A stretch of 51,084 nt of DNA from Akkermansiaceae bacterium (GCA_025457665.1 JALOTY010000067.1:1-51084); one strand, 5' to 3'; shown: positions 1 to 8,868, numbered from the stretch's first letter. The notes: a model not told the origin generated them from the letters alone. Made by a program: numbers and translations.

Positions 1-333
1 CGACGAGAGCCGGGTGTTCGAGTATCGGATGAACTTCAGGGGCATGCCACCCACCGATCCGGCGATTTCAAGATCGGTGATCTTCCTGTGGGCATTGCCG
101 TTGTAAGCGAGAATCGAATTGGTCTTGCAGGTCGATCCCACCGGCAGGGAGTAAATGTTGTCGTCCTTGTCGACACAGGTCGGACAAATCGGGGTCTTCG
201 AGGGCAGAGGGTTTCCGCAGGGCTCTTCAGGGCTGGTGGTGCCCCCTACCGGAGGAGATTGAAGCGGCTTGGCAGGAGCCGGACTGAGCAGCGCAGTGGC
301 CAACAAAATGATACCGGGGCGAGAAGCTTTCAT
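1..333 (-). CDS. RHS-type secreted protein, N-terminal part (runs off the window)
   Basis: An open frame of 111 codons starts with ATG at 333 and continues past position 1 without a stop, so only the N-terminus is visible. It begins with a signal peptide (MKASRPGIILLATALLSP). A Pro-rich stretch and a short Cys-containing segment (CPTC) follow. Then comes NGNAHRKITDLEIAGSVGG and MPLKFIRYSNTRLSS, which resembles the region that opens many bacterial RHS/YD-repeat proteins, where a DLE.xG...PL.F.R.YN/SR pattern precedes the repeats. The gene lies 45 bases downstream of the membrane-anchored protein at 379-1020 and is probably co-transcribed with it. The RHS assignment is inferred from this short stretch; the repeats and any toxic or variable C-terminal tip would lie outside the window. 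Confidence 0.6.
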   Translation of the reverse strand, partial: MKASRPGIILLATALLSPAPAKPLQSPPVGGTTSPEEPCGNPLPSKTPICPTCVDKDDNIYSLPVGSTCKTNSILAYNGNAHRKITDLEIAGSVGGMPLKFIRYSNTRLSS

Positions 334-378
334 GGGTAAGATCAAGGTTGGAGAGTCAGAAAAGAGGATGGGTGAGGA

Positions 379-1020
379 TCAGGAGTCGGAGGAATCGACG
401 GCATTGAAATCCAAAATCCGGGACGGCTGTCCGGCGGCCTGCACGAGCACACGGTGAGAACCGATGTTGCCCGAAGTGAGGAACTCGAAGGAAACTCCGC
501 CCCAGTCCGTCGATTTCAAAACCTGGGAGACACCCTCAGCCGATGGGAAAGTCCCGCCATCGAGAAGAACGACACGAACCGGAGTTCCCGGTTTCACCGC
601 ACCAACCTCCACCCGCACTCCGACCGTGTCGAGCAGGCGGGTATCCACCACGGGGAACTCCCCAAGCTGGTTGGGCGCAAGTTCGAGACGCTTGCCGTCG
701 GAGGGAACATGAACAAAAGCCCCTCCGGTGGGAGCACCCGCCGCAGGGCCGGCCGGAGAAGGGCGACGGGTGTAGCTGGTCCTTGGAAACACATCGAGAG
801 ACATATCCGTCGGCACCCGCTGGGCGGCCAATTCCTTGTCGGCATCGGCGGAGGGTCGTGGCAACTTCGCAGGCTTATCGGAAGCCTCTTCCATCGTTGG
901 CTTGACTGCATCTCCCCCAGCTACGGGTTCGGTTCCCTCGCGTGATTGATTGGCAAACCAGATCACGCCGAGGCCCAAAATGGCCAAGCCAGCAAAGGCA
1001 GCGTAAGCACGTCTTTTCAT
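379..1020 (-). CDS. Membrane-anchored hypothetical protein upstream of the RHS-like gene
   Basis: 213 residues. One hydrophobic helix at about residues 8-24 follows a basic start (MKRR), so it is an N-terminally anchored or secreted protein. Residues about 30-100 are low-complexity and rich in Pro, Ala and Lys. The folded part (about 105-207) is rich in Val, Gly and Leu and looks beta-stranded. I do not recognise a family. Its stop lies 45 bases before the start of the RHS-like secreted protein, so the two are likely an operon and this may be an accessory or anchor for that protein. No catalytic motif is visible. Confidence 0.6.
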   Translation of the reverse strand: MKRRAYAAFAGLAILGLGVIWFANQSREGTEPVAGGDAVKPTMEEASDKPAKLPRPSADADKELAAQRVPTDMSLDVFPRTSYTRRPSPAGPAAGAPTGGAFVHVPSDGKRLELAPNQLGEFPVVDTRLLDTVGVRVEVGAVKPGTPVRVVLLDGGTFPSAEGVSQVLKSTDWGGVSFEFLTSGNIGSHRVLVQAAGQPSRILDFNAVDSSDS

Positions 1021-1529
1021 CTCTGAAGAGTTGTTTGAGTGTTTGATTGGGTATCACCAAGAGCCGCGCGCCACGACCACAACTCCGAAGGTCAAAGCAG
1101 TGACAACGACGCGCACGTTGACCCATTCCAGCCTGTCAACCGTTCGTCCACTTTTTCTGAAAAAATAACCTGCATGAAAAATATGCAGGTTAGAGCCCAA
1201 TTTCGGGCTACTTCAGCCGTGCCAAATCAAAAACCCTGACCGAAAATTTCTTTTGTTGCCACCAAGACCTGAAAAAAGGCTCTTCAGAGGCCGATCCATC
1301 TGAAAATTTTTTTCCGGACCGGCAGCCAGAGATGCTCAGAGGGCTTCCCAGGTGTCGGGGTCAGTCCCGAAAATCAAATCTTGGGGACAACGGAGTCGTC
1401 GAAGGACTTGGAACGAATCGCCTGGTTTGGGCTAGGATGAGAAGGGATGGAGAGGAACTAGCGATAATCTGCGCAGAGCATTTCCGCATTTGCCCTCGCT
1501 GCGCTCTGGCCATGCCAGTTTGGGGCATC
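1021..1529. other. 509-base gap without a supported gene
   Basis: No frame here has convincing coding character. The stretch contains the upstream region of the minus-strand gene at 379-1020, a perfect 10-bp inverted repeat at 1166-1192, AT-rich tracts around 1250-1310, and the 3' flank of the LysR gene. Short open frames present are low-complexity antisense readings. Confidence 0.5.
1166..1192. promoter_or_regulatory. Perfect 10-bp inverted repeat (operator or hairpin)
   Basis: TAACCTGCAT at 1166-1175 is matched by its exact complement ATGCAGGTTA at 1183-1192, with a 7-base AT-rich spacer. It lies about 145 bases upstream of the minus-strand gene starting at 1020. There is no T-run directly after either arm, so a dimeric repressor site is as likely as a terminator. 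Confidence 0.45.
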
Positions 1530-2456
1530 CTACTTTCCCAGGGTTTTCCACATTTTCCCCCTGACGACCGAGGCGGCGTTGTTCATGAGGTGGTTCTTGA
1601 AGGCGGATGCGATCGGCGAGAGCCGTTTGGCTTTGGGATAAACGAGGTGCCAACTCGATGCGATGGGGAAACCCTCCACATCGAGGATCGCCACTCCGTG
1701 CTCCTTGGCATGGCCGTGCAGGGCATGGTTCGAAATCACACTGAGTCCCAGCCCTCCGGCCACAGCTTCCTTGATCGCTTCGTTGCTGCCCATCTCAAGC
1801 CGCACATCCGGACGGAAACGCTTGCGCCGGAAGTGTTTCTCCATCGCCATCCGCGTCCCGGATCCCGGCTCCCTCAGGATGAACCGCTGCTTCGCCAGAT
1901 CCTGCAAGCGCAGGTTTTTCCTCTTCGTCAGCGGATCCGATGAAGCCGCCACCGCAACCAGCGGATTGCCCATGAAGATCTCATCCATCAGGTCCATGTC
2001 CGGAGGGGGCATCGACATGATGTAAATGTCATCCATGTTTTCCCTCAGCCTCCGCACCACGCCATCACGGTTCAGAACTTCCAGTGAGACATCGATCCCC
2101 GGATGCCCCTTGCAGAAGGACCCCACCAGCCTCGGCACGAAATACTTCGCCGTGCTCACCACCGCAACGCGGAGCTTGCCACGGGTGAGGCCTTTCATGG
2201 CATCGATCCTCTGTTGGAAAAGATCCCATTCATCCGAAATCCGCCTCGCGGTGCGCGCCAGTTCCATCCCGGCATCGGTGAGATGAACCTTGCGCGAAAT
2301 CACCTCGTAAAGCGGGACCCCCACCGAGTGGGTGATTTCCCGCAATTGCATCGATGCCGTCGGCTGCGTGACATGCATCGCCTTGGCCGCGGATGTGACG
2401 CTGCCACTTTCCGCGAGTGCCTGGAAAAGCTTGAGTTGGCGGTAGGTGATGTTCAT
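1530..2456 (-). CDS. LysR-type transcriptional regulator (CbbR-like), divergent from sbtA
   Basis: 308 residues from the ATG at 2456. The N-terminal winged helix (about 1-60) is typical: MNITYRQLKLFQALAESGS, then AAKAMHVTQPTASMQLREIT as the recognition helix region. A LysR substrate-binding domain follows (about 88-295). The start at 2456 matches the canonical LysR N-terminus; upstream in-frame starts would add residues unlike the family. It is transcribed away from the SbtA-type transporter at 2544, the usual arrangement for a LysR protein controlling its neighbour, and CbbR/CcmR-type LysR regulators often control inorganic-carbon uptake genes. The CbbR-like label rests mainly on this neighbourhood. 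An inverted repeat in the shared gap (2470-2498) is a candidate binding site. Confidence 0.9.
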   Translation of the reverse strand: MNITYRQLKLFQALAESGSVTSAAKAMHVTQPTASMQLREITHSVGVPLYEVISRKVHLTDAGMELARTARRISDEWDLFQQRIDAMKGLTRGKLRVAVVSTAKYFVPRLVGSFCKGHPGIDVSLEVLNRDGVVRRLRENMDDIYIMSMPPPDMDLMDEIFMGNPLVAVAASSDPLTKRKNLRLQDLAKQRFILREPGSGTRMAMEKHFRRKRFRPDVRLEMGSNEAIKEAVAGGLGLSVISNHALHGHAKEHGVAILDVEGFPIASSWHLVYPKAKRLSPIASAFKNHLMNNAASVVRGKMWKTLGK

Positions 2457-2469
2457 CAGTTTTTCTCGA

Positions 2470-2498
2470 TGCATTAACGTAACAAAATCGATTATGCA
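2470..2498. promoter_or_regulatory. Candidate LysR operator between the divergent genes
   Basis: TGCATTA at 2470-2476 and TTATGCA at 2492-2498 form an imperfect inverted repeat (6 of 7 pairs) around an AT-rich centre in the 87-base gap between the LysR start (2456) and the sbtA start (2544). The length and AT-rich dyad fit a LysR-type site. Function is inferred. Confidence 0.45.
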
Positions 2499-2543
2499 AG
2501 ATGTTTTGAAGGGATAGGATCGTAGCCGCAACCGATACCCGCC

Positions 2544-3521
2544 ATGCACCTCCTCCTCGACCCCGCCATCCTGTTTTTCATCTTCGGTGTTCTCGCCGGT
2601 GCTTTGAAATCGAACCTCGAGATCCCCCCGGCGATATCGAAGTTCTTCTCGCTCTACCTGCTCATGGCGCTGGGCCTGAAGGGGGGCTTCGCCATGGCGG
2701 AATCAGGCTTCAGCTCCGGGATTGCGGTGAGCCTTGCCGCCGCGATTGCGATGGCCTTCATCGTCCCGACCCTTGGATACAATTTCCTCAAGGGCAGGAT
2801 TTCGAAGTTCGATGCCGCCGCCGTGGCCGCCTCCTATGGTTCGGTGAGTGCGGTGACTTTCGTGACCGCGATCCAGTTTCTCGAGGCCAGCGGGATCGCC
2901 GTGGGTGGGCACATGGCGGTGGCCATGGTGATCATGGAATCGCCGGCCATCATCATGGCCGTGCTCCTTGCGAATTCGATCCGGCATAAGGCTGGAAATG
3001 GAGAGCTGGCCGGGAACCCATCGACATCCATGCCCCTGGGCAAGATCCTGCATGAATCCTTCACGGACGGCGCCCACCTGCTGCTGCTTGGATCCATGGC
3101 CGTGGGCCTGATCAGCGGTGAATCCGGCAAGGCGATGATGCAACCCTTCTCGGGCGACCTCTTCAAAGGCATTCTTGCCTTCTTCCTGCTCGACATGGGC
3201 ATGATGGTGGCGCGGAACTTCAATCAGGCGAAAAAGGCCTCCTTCGTGCTCATCGCTTATGCCACCGCCGGTCCCTTCGTGCACGCCGCGATCGCCCTCG
3301 GGCTGGCCATGATCCTCGGTCTTCCCGCGGCCGACGGTGCGCTGCTGATGATCCTCTCTGCCAGTGCTTCCTACATCGTGGTTCCCGCCGTCCTGAGATA
3401 TGCGATTCCGGAGGCCAATCCCTCCATCTACTTCGGGCTCTCTCTGGGCGTGACCTTCCCGATCAACATCCTCGTGGGAATCTCCATCTACACCTGGGCT
3501 GCGATGAAGTTTCTCGGATGA
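2544..3521 (+). CDS. sbtA: SbtA-type sodium-dependent bicarbonate transporter
   Basis: 325 residues with about ten hydrophobic helices in two inverted halves, as in the SbtA (DUF897) family. Recognisable segments are LEIPPAISKFFSLYLLMALG near the start, the conserved YGSVSAVTFVTA in helix 4, ILAFFLLDMGMMVAR in the second half, and SASYIVVPAVLRYAIPEANP before the last helices. SbtA imports bicarbonate with sodium across the inner membrane. The gene is divergent from a LysR regulator and has no sbtB beside it, unlike the second copy at 39872-40831. The two are about as long as each other but clearly diverged. In a heterotroph the likely use is bicarbonate for carboxylation reactions (inference). 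Confidence 0.9.
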   Translation: MHLLLDPAILFFIFGVLAGALKSNLEIPPAISKFFSLYLLMALGLKGGFAMAESGFSSGIAVSLAAAIAMAFIVPTLGYNFLKGRISKFDAAAVAASYGSVSAVTFVTAIQFLEASGIAVGGHMAVAMVIMESPAIIMAVLLANSIRHKAGNGELAGNPSTSMPLGKILHESFTDGAHLLLLGSMAVGLISGESGKAMMQPFSGDLFKGILAFFLLDMGMMVARNFNQAKKASFVLIAYATAGPFVHAAIALGLAMILGLPAADGALLMILSASASYIVVPAVLRYAIPEANPSIYFGLSLGVTFPINILVGISIYTWAAMKFLG

Positions 3522-3532
3522 TGGGGAAACAA

Positions 3533-3576
3533 GATCCACGGCAGGGCGGGAGCAACAACGCCCTGCCCTGTGGATC
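3533..3576. terminator. Long hairpin between convergent sbtA and His-rich gene
   Basis: GATCCAC plus GGCAGGGCG (3533-3548) pairs with CGCCCTGCC and GTGGATC (3559-3576), giving about 16 pairs with a 2-base bulge. It sits between the stop of sbtA (3521) and the stop of the minus-strand His-rich gene (3581), so it can serve both. No clear T-run follows, so it may act as a stabilising or Rho-assisted end. Confidence 0.5.
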
Positions 3577-3580
3577 GGGA

Positions 3581-4012
3581 TCAATGGAGGTGAAGTTCGA
3601 AGCGTTCCGTCACCGCCTTTCCATCGGGAGTGGTTTTGATGGTCAGAATCATCGGCACGTGAGCGCCGGCCGGGAGGGCCATGTCGGAAATGAGCACCTG
3701 GGCATCGGCATCCTTGCCCTTGGCGAAGTTGAGCTTGGTCGGCGCGGAACGCTCGCCGGCGATGCCCGTGATGCTTTGTTCAGCGTGGGCTAAGGGGTTG
3801 TTGTCTTTGTCGATGAAGACAATGCGGGCCTTGCGATCCTTGTCCACGGTGACTTCGAAGGCGAAGCCAGCCGCGGACCGGATCACCTGCCCACCGTTCG
3901 GCCCTTGGGTGACGATTTCCTCGTGTTCGTGGTGTTCGTGGTCGTGCTTTTCCTCGGCAAAGGCCAGCGGGCTTGCGAGCAAGGCAAGGATCAGTGCGAT
4001 GGTGCGTTTCAT
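3581..4012 (-). CDS. Small His-rich periplasmic protein, copy 1
   Basis: 143 residues from ATG 4012, chosen because it gives a clean signal peptide (MKRTIALILALLASPLAFA). After cleavage comes EEKHDHEHHEHEE, a probable metal-binding tail, then GPNGG and an all-beta domain, ending in ERFELHLH. It is a clear paralogue of the protein at 15720-16184: GPNGG, FEVTVDK, ITGIAGERSAPTKL, FAKGKDADA and the C-terminal ERFELHLH are shared. Each copy directly follows a czcA gene, so a periplasmic metal chaperone or buffering role for the efflux pump is likely (inference). I know no named family for it. Confidence 0.8.
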   Translation of the reverse strand: MKRTIALILALLASPLAFAEEKHDHEHHEHEEIVTQGPNGGQVIRSAAGFAFEVTVDKDRKARIVFIDKDNNPLAHAEQSITGIAGERSAPTKLNFAKGKDADAQVLISDMALPAGAHVPMILTIKTTPDGKAVTERFELHLH

Positions 4013-4049
4013 GATGGTGGGTCTTGATGAGTTCGGTGGGATGATTTCT

Positions 4050-5640
4050 TCAATGCGTGGCGGGAGCATTCAGCGCCAGCGCCCGGGCTGCGGCTTTTCG
4101 GCCGAACATCCGGAAAACGGCGGGGGTCACGGCGAAATCGAGCAGGGTGGAGGAAACCAGGCCGCCGACGATGCAGATCGCGACGGGGCTGAGGATTTCC
4201 TTTCCCGGTTCGCCCATGGCGATGACGAAGGGGATGAGCGCGATGCCGGCGGACAGGGCGGTCATCGTCACAGGAACGAGGCGCTCCAGCGTGCCGCGTT
4301 CGATCATGGCATCGGTGAAGCGCTCGCCCTCGTGCTTCATGAGATGGAGGTAGTGGGAGATCATCATGATGCCATTGCGCGCGGCCACGCCGCCGACGGC
4401 GATGAAGCCGACGAGGGTCGCGATGCTGATGTTGCCGACCAGCCCCCAGGTCAGCGCGAGGCTGCCCATGAGGGCCAGCGGCAGGTTCAAGAGCACCTGG
4501 AAGGCGAGCACGAGGCTGCGGAAGTACGACCAAAGCAGTAGCACGATGATCCCCATGATGCCCGCAAAGAGGATGGCGATGCGTTTGGCGGCGGCCTGCT
4601 CGGCGCGGAAGTCGCCTTCGTAGCTGATGAAATAGCCTTCAGGCAGTTTCACCTGATCGCGGACCTTTTGTTCCAATTGCGCGACAAGGGCCCCGGCATC
4701 GCGTGCGCTTGGCTTGATCGAAACGACATAACGCCGCTGGGTGTTTTCCCGATACACCGAACCCGGCCCGGAGGCTTCGCGGACATCGGCCACCAGCTTG
4801 AGCGGGATGTAATCGCCCGTGACCGTATGAATCGGCAGGTTGCGGATCGTTTCGGCATCGCCGCGCCAGTTTTCGGGAAGGCGGATGGCGAGATCGATGA
4901 TGCGCTGGTTTTCGCGGAGCCGGGCGATGCTGCTGCCGCCTAACAGGGTGGAGAGTTCGGCATTCAACTCGCCCGGCGAAACGCCGTGGACGAGCGCGCG
5001 GTCGCGATCCAACTCGATCCGGAGCTGCGGGATCTGCGCCTGCATGTCGAGTTTGGCATCCTCGAGTCCCGGGATGGTTTTCGCCACCTTCTGCACCTGC
5101 TCGCCGAGGTGGGTGATGGTGGCGAGGTCGGGGCCGAAGATTTTCACCGCGACCGGCGAAGTCACCCCGCTGAGCAAGTGGCTGATGCGATGCGAAAGTG
5201 GACCGGAGATGATGCTGAAAGTTCCCGGAACCGTCTTGATGCGGGTGCGGATGTCATCGAGTACCACGGGCAGCGGGCGGCCTTGGCCATCCTTGCGGAA
5301 ATCGATGTCGAACTCGACATTGTTCATTGGCACGACGTGGTCGCTGCGCTCGGCGCGGCCGATGCGGCGGCCGATGTGGAGGACTTCGGGAACCTGGCGG
5401 ATCTGGTCTTCCACCGACTTCGAGATTTTCTCCATTTCCGCGAGCGATGTCCCCGGGGCGGCACCGGTGGTGATGACAGCGGTTTCCTCATGGAAGGCGG
5501 GCAGGAAATCGCGGCCCATCTGTGGAACGAGCATCAGGGCAAGGGCCAGTAGCATCGACACCATGGCGATGATGATGACCGGCTGACGCAGGCTGAAGCG
5601 GAGGATGGAACGCTTCAGCGCCGATTTGAGCGTGCGGACG
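4050..5640 (-). pseudogene. czcA: czcA fragment: C-terminal half of an HME-RND efflux pump, 5' end lost
   Basis: About 530 codons equivalent to the second half of a CzcA/CusA pump. It starts just before the seventh membrane helix (VRTLKSALKRSILRFSLRQP), includes the second periplasmic domain and helices 7-12, and ends LALNAPATH like the other copy. Alignment with the copy at 16208-19227 holds right up to about 5640, where similarity stops and a TAA lies in frame just beyond. An ATG at 5564 could still start a 504-residue product, but half an RND protomer lacks the TM4 proton-relay residues and cannot pump. It sits 37 bases upstream of His-rich copy 1. The best reading is a resident pump cut by the arrival of the DNA on its upstream side. 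Confidence 0.85.
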
Positions 5641-5807
5641 TAACAAAAAAACAGGCAATACTTTTAGGGTCCACTATTTATTGGAGGGGCAATACTTTTC
5701 GGAAAGTTTTCCAAATCACGCAATCACTTGGCCTCGATTGAAATAGGGAAGCCATCCGCCTTACTAATGTGCTGCGGTCCAAATCGGGGTAATTTCAGAA
5801 AATGGTG
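5641..5807. repeat. Junction DNA with a 34-bp-spaced direct repeat
   Basis: This AT-rich stretch separates the truncated czcA from the stop of the outer-membrane factor gene. It contains GGCAATACTTTTAGG at 5654-5668 and GGCAATACTTTTCGG at 5688-5702, a direct repeat with one mismatch. It looks unlike the surrounding DNA and may be the edge of an integrated element or the remnant of a mobile element. No transposase is visible. Confidence 0.45.
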
Positions 5808-7148
5808 CTACCCTCCAAGCGCCCTGACCAAGGAAAGATGATTGTCGAGCGCCTGCAGATGAAGACGAATGCTGCTGCGGGCCGCATCCGTGTAGCGCCG
5901 GGCAGCTTGGTTTTCCTGTGCGAAAGATCCCTGTCCTTCGCGTGATTTGGCTTGGGAGTGAAGCCATGAGGTGCGGGTGGATTCAACTTCGCTTTGCATC
6001 GAAGTGAGCTGGCCTTTGCGACGCGTGAGATTCAGGAAAGCGCCCTCGATTTCCTCGACGGCACGCAGGGCGGTGGCGCGGTAGTTGGCAGCGGCCTCGG
6101 ATGCTTTGGCGCTTCCTCGCTTCGTGGCGGCGATTCTTGCCGGATCCCAGATGGGAATTTCCAATCTGGGACCTGCGGAGAGTTCCCAAGTGCGGAGTTG
6201 TTCCTTGAGGGAATTGGTGCCGAGGTTGCCTCCCGCTCCCAATGCGAGCGTAGGAAGCAGATCGAGTCTGGCGGCATCTGCCCCAGCAAATGCGGAGCGC
6301 ACATCGGCTTCGGCGGCAATCAGGTCCGGGCGGGAACCCCAGACGGAGGCGGGGGATTTGGAGGGACTTGCAGGTATGCGGGGCATGACGCGAGATGATG
6401 AAGGGCTTCCAGCATCACCACCACAAAGTCGGGTGAGGCGCAAACGAACAAGGCCGCGCTGCCGGTCTAGTTCGCTGAGACTGCGGCGGGCCTGCTCCAC
6501 GGTGGATACGGCATCAGCCCGCTCGCTTGAGGAAATAAGCCCTTGGCGGAATAGTTCCTCGTTCAGTCCGGCAGCTTTTTGCTCGCTGGCAACCTGTTCG
6601 GTTTGCAACGCGATTTCCTCCCCAAGCAACAACTCTTCAAACCGGGCCATGGCGATCTCGGTGGCGATCATCAATCGCACTCCTCGCCAATTCGCGTGAG
6701 CTGATGCCTCGGCTGCTTGGGCCGATTTGATGCCTGCTCTGCGTTTGCCGAAAAGATCGATTTCCCAGGAGAGATCGCCCGTAGCCGTCCATGGTTCCAT
6801 GTCGTCGGGACGGTATCCTGTCATCCGGTTCTGCTCTCTTCCTTCACGAAAGCCAATGGCGACACCAGCCTTCGGGAAAAGCGCCGCCATGGATTCGAAT
6901 CTGTCGGCTTTGGCTGCCTCCACTCGCTGAAGGGCAGCCTCGATTTCAGGGTTGGCAGCCCACCCACGCTCGATCAGGTTGTCCAGTTCCGGATCGCCGT
7001 AAGCTTTCCACCATTCGGCCTGTAGAGCCGTGCCGTTGGCGGGAGCATTGATCCAGGCGGGCGGAGCACTGGAGACGGGCATCTCGGTTAAAGAACATGA
7101 TACCAGCAACAGGATTGCTGAACAAGCAGTGAGTGGAATCGCCTTCAT
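5808..7148 (-). CDS. Outer-membrane efflux factor, OprM/NodT-type lipoprotein
   Basis: 446 residues. A lipobox (LLVSCS) ends the signal peptide, so it is a lipidated outer-membrane channel of the TolC/OprM fold. PAWINAPANG...AEWWKAYGDPELDNLI is the typical N-terminal pattern of NodT-type factors (a tryptophan pair before a DP.L..L motif), and two long alpha-helical repeats follow. Its start overlaps the stop of the lipoprotein gene at 7145-7684 by 4 bases. It is the last gene of the adaptor-ATPase-permease run (12121 down to 5808) and probably provides the exit duct for that pump. A second factor, czcC, lies at 20322-21539. Confidence 0.9.
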   Translation of the reverse strand: MKAIPLTACSAILLLVSCSLTEMPVSSAPPAWINAPANGTALQAEWWKAYGDPELDNLIERGWAANPEIEAALQRVEAAKADRFESMAALFPKAGVAIGFREGREQNRMTGYRPDDMEPWTATGDLSWEIDLFGKRRAGIKSAQAAEASAHANWRGVRLMIATEIAMARFEELLLGEEIALQTEQVASEQKAAGLNEELFRQGLISSSERADAVSTVEQARRSLSELDRQRGLVRLRLTRLCGGDAGSPSSSRVMPRIPASPSKSPASVWGSRPDLIAAEADVRSAFAGADAARLDLLPTLALGAGGNLGTNSLKEQLRTWELSAGPRLEIPIWDPARIAATKRGSAKASEAAANYRATALRAVEEIEGAFLNLTRRKGQLTSMQSEVESTRTSWLHSQAKSREGQGSFAQENQAARRYTDAARSSIRLHLQALDNHLSLVRALGG

Positions 7149-7684
7149 TTCTCTGTGCGGATGGCGGTGGCGTTGAGGATGAGTAAATCTGCGGTAGAAC
7201 CCTCGGCCACTTTCCCGGTGACGGTGAGAGTGGCGAGTTTTCTAATTCCGCCGACATCTTCTAACGGCTCTTTCAGGACACGACCATCAGCATCGACGAT
7301 CTGAACTGTCACAGTTCCGCGCTTTTTATCCTCCTTGCTGTCGCAGCAGTTATCCCATGGGGTTTCGCACTCATCGCCTGGGTTATCGCTGCATGCGGTG
7401 AGGACACCGGGGTCGCCCAAAATAAAGGCGGCGCGTCCGCTGACGAACGGGCTTGAGCTGCCCATGATGCGGCCTGTGATGGTGATTTCCTCTCCGGGTT
7501 TGGCGGTGGCTTTTGCGTTGACGATGGACTGTGGTTCCCCTTTGGGCGCGGCGGCAAGCACGGCTTGGAGAGCGGTGCTGGCTTCAGCAGCAGGCGGTGT
7601 GGAGGTGGATGCATCTGTCGCAGGCTTTTCCTTGCAGGAGACCAGAAGGGCGAAGGTGGCGAACAATAGGTAGGTTGGCTTCAT
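7145..7684 (-). CDS. Cys-containing lipoprotein of the efflux operon
   Basis: 179 residues. The signal peptide ends in a lipobox (LLVSC), followed by an Ala/Thr/Pro-rich linker. The mature part has PGEEITITGRIMGSSSPF and later a LATLTVTGKVAEGS segment, which look like strands of an OB-like small beta-barrel. Between them is an acidic Cys cluster (CSDNPGDECETPWDNCCD) that could bind a metal. It is translated 28 bases after the FtsX permease (7713-8864) and overlaps the outer-membrane factor start by 4 bases. I cannot name the family; a metal-sensing or metal-handling periplasmic subunit is inferred. Confidence 0.75.
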   Translation of the reverse strand: MKPTYLLFATFALLVSCKEKPATDASTSTPPAAEASTALQAVLAAAPKGEPQSIVNAKATAKPGEEITITGRIMGSSSPFVSGRAAFILGDPGVLTACSDNPGDECETPWDNCCDSKEDKKRGTVTVQIVDADGRVLKEPLEDVGGIRKLATLTVTGKVAEGSTADLLILNATAIRTEK

Positions 7685-7712
7685 TTTTTTCGTGTTGTTT
7701 TGGTTCGTGGTT

Positions 7713-8864
7713 TCAGGACATCCGGAGAGCCGAATGCAGAGAGGGTCTTAGGCAGCGGATCGCGGGCGGGAGCGCTCCGATGAGTCCGAGCAGGAGTCCG
7801 GTAACGATGCCGGTGATGGCGGCCGCCGGACCGATTTCAAGTGTGAATGATCCGATGGAAAAGGGAATGGTGCGGCCATCGAGAAGGAACACGGCGAGCA
7901 GTGATGCTACCAGTGCGCCGCTGAGGCAGGCGAGCGTGCTTTCCTGAACCAAGCTCAGTAGCAAAGATGCGCGACTGAAGCCGATGGCTTGGAGGGTTGC
8001 CATTTCCCGGACGCGAGAGGCAAAGGCGGCATATAAGGTATTGATGCCACCAAACAAGGCTCCGGCGGCGATCAGACCGGCGGTGATCCAGGTCATCGCT
8101 CTCAGGGGTTTGAAGAAGGAACTCAGACGATCATAGTAATCGCTTTCGCGCATGGCAGAGAGTTCGAGATCCAGACGTTGCTTGGCGAAAAGATCTGCCT
8201 CTTCAAAATCCGCCGGATCGTCGAGACGAACCACGACGCACGAGAGGGTTTCGCGTTTCGACAGAACCCGCAAGTCTCCCAGTGTGGCCCATATTTCGGA
8301 TTCAAGAACGGTTCCGGGTGCTGCGAAGATTCCCGAAACTTTGAGTTCCTGTCCGTCGAGGATCATCGTAGAGCCGAGTTTGAGTTCTCCCTCCTTCAGG
8401 CCGAGTTTTCGCCAAGCAAGACGTCCGGCCATGACTTCTCCCGAGCGGGGAAAAGACCCGGCATCAATTCTGATTTCCGGGTGAACCCGCAGCGACTCGG
8501 GAGTCACACCACGAAACATGGCCTGGGTCTTCCTGCCATCGGGAAACTGGAGGTAGTTCATGTAATGAATCTCGCTGGAGACCGCACGCACTCCCAGATT
8601 TTCGTTGATGCCGGGTATGCTCGCCTCGGCGATGCCGGCACTGTTTTCCGGCACCTCGCTGCGCTGGATGCTTTCTTCCGATCCAGCGCCGATCAGGATG
8701 ACATTGTGGGGCGATCCTGACGCAGAGAGCACTTTTTTCATTCCGCTATTGAGGGCGACCGAAGCCATCACGAGAAGAACGACGAGGGCGCTGCCGCCGA
8801 TGGTTTGGATGAGTCTTGATTTGCTGCGCAAAAGATTTCGAACCGCGTAAGTGAAAGGTAGCAT
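7713..8864 (-). CDS. FtsX-family ABC permease, second of a pair
   Basis: 383 residues from ATG 8864, 4 bases after the stop of the preceding permease. The layout is that of MacB/LolC/FtsX permeases: one helix near the N-terminus (LRSKSRLIQTIGGSALVVLL), a large periplasmic domain (about 45-255), then three helices near the C-terminus containing REMATLQAIGFSRASLLL, the conserved FtsX coupling segment. Partners are the ATPase at 10014-10718 and the permease at 8869-10017. Having two different permeases with a separate ATPase suggests a heterodimeric transporter. Confidence 0.85.
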   Translation of the reverse strand: MLPFTYAVRNLLRSKSRLIQTIGGSALVVLLVMASVALNSGMKKVLSASGSPHNVILIGAGSEESIQRSEVPENSAGIAEASIPGINENLGVRAVSSEIHYMNYLQFPDGRKTQAMFRGVTPESLRVHPEIRIDAGSFPRSGEVMAGRLAWRKLGLKEGELKLGSTMILDGQELKVSGIFAAPGTVLESEIWATLGDLRVLSKRETLSCVVVRLDDPADFEEADLFAKQRLDLELSAMRESDYYDRLSSFFKPLRAMTWITAGLIAAGALFGGINTLYAAFASRVREMATLQAIGFSRASLLLSLVQESTLACLSGALVASLLAVFLLDGRTIPFSIGSFTLEIGPAAAITGIVTGLLLGLIGALPPAIRCLRPSLHSALRMS

Positions 8865-8868
8865 GGTG

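Noticed and set aside
4050..5564. Reading the 504-residue CzcA fragment as a complete transporter
   Set aside because: It starts at the seventh helix of the family, and coding similarity continues upstream of the ATG to about 5640, so it is a truncated gene.
5641..5807. A complete insertion sequence at the czcA break
   Set aside because: There is no room for a transposase and no terminal inverted repeats could be matched; only a direct repeat is seen.
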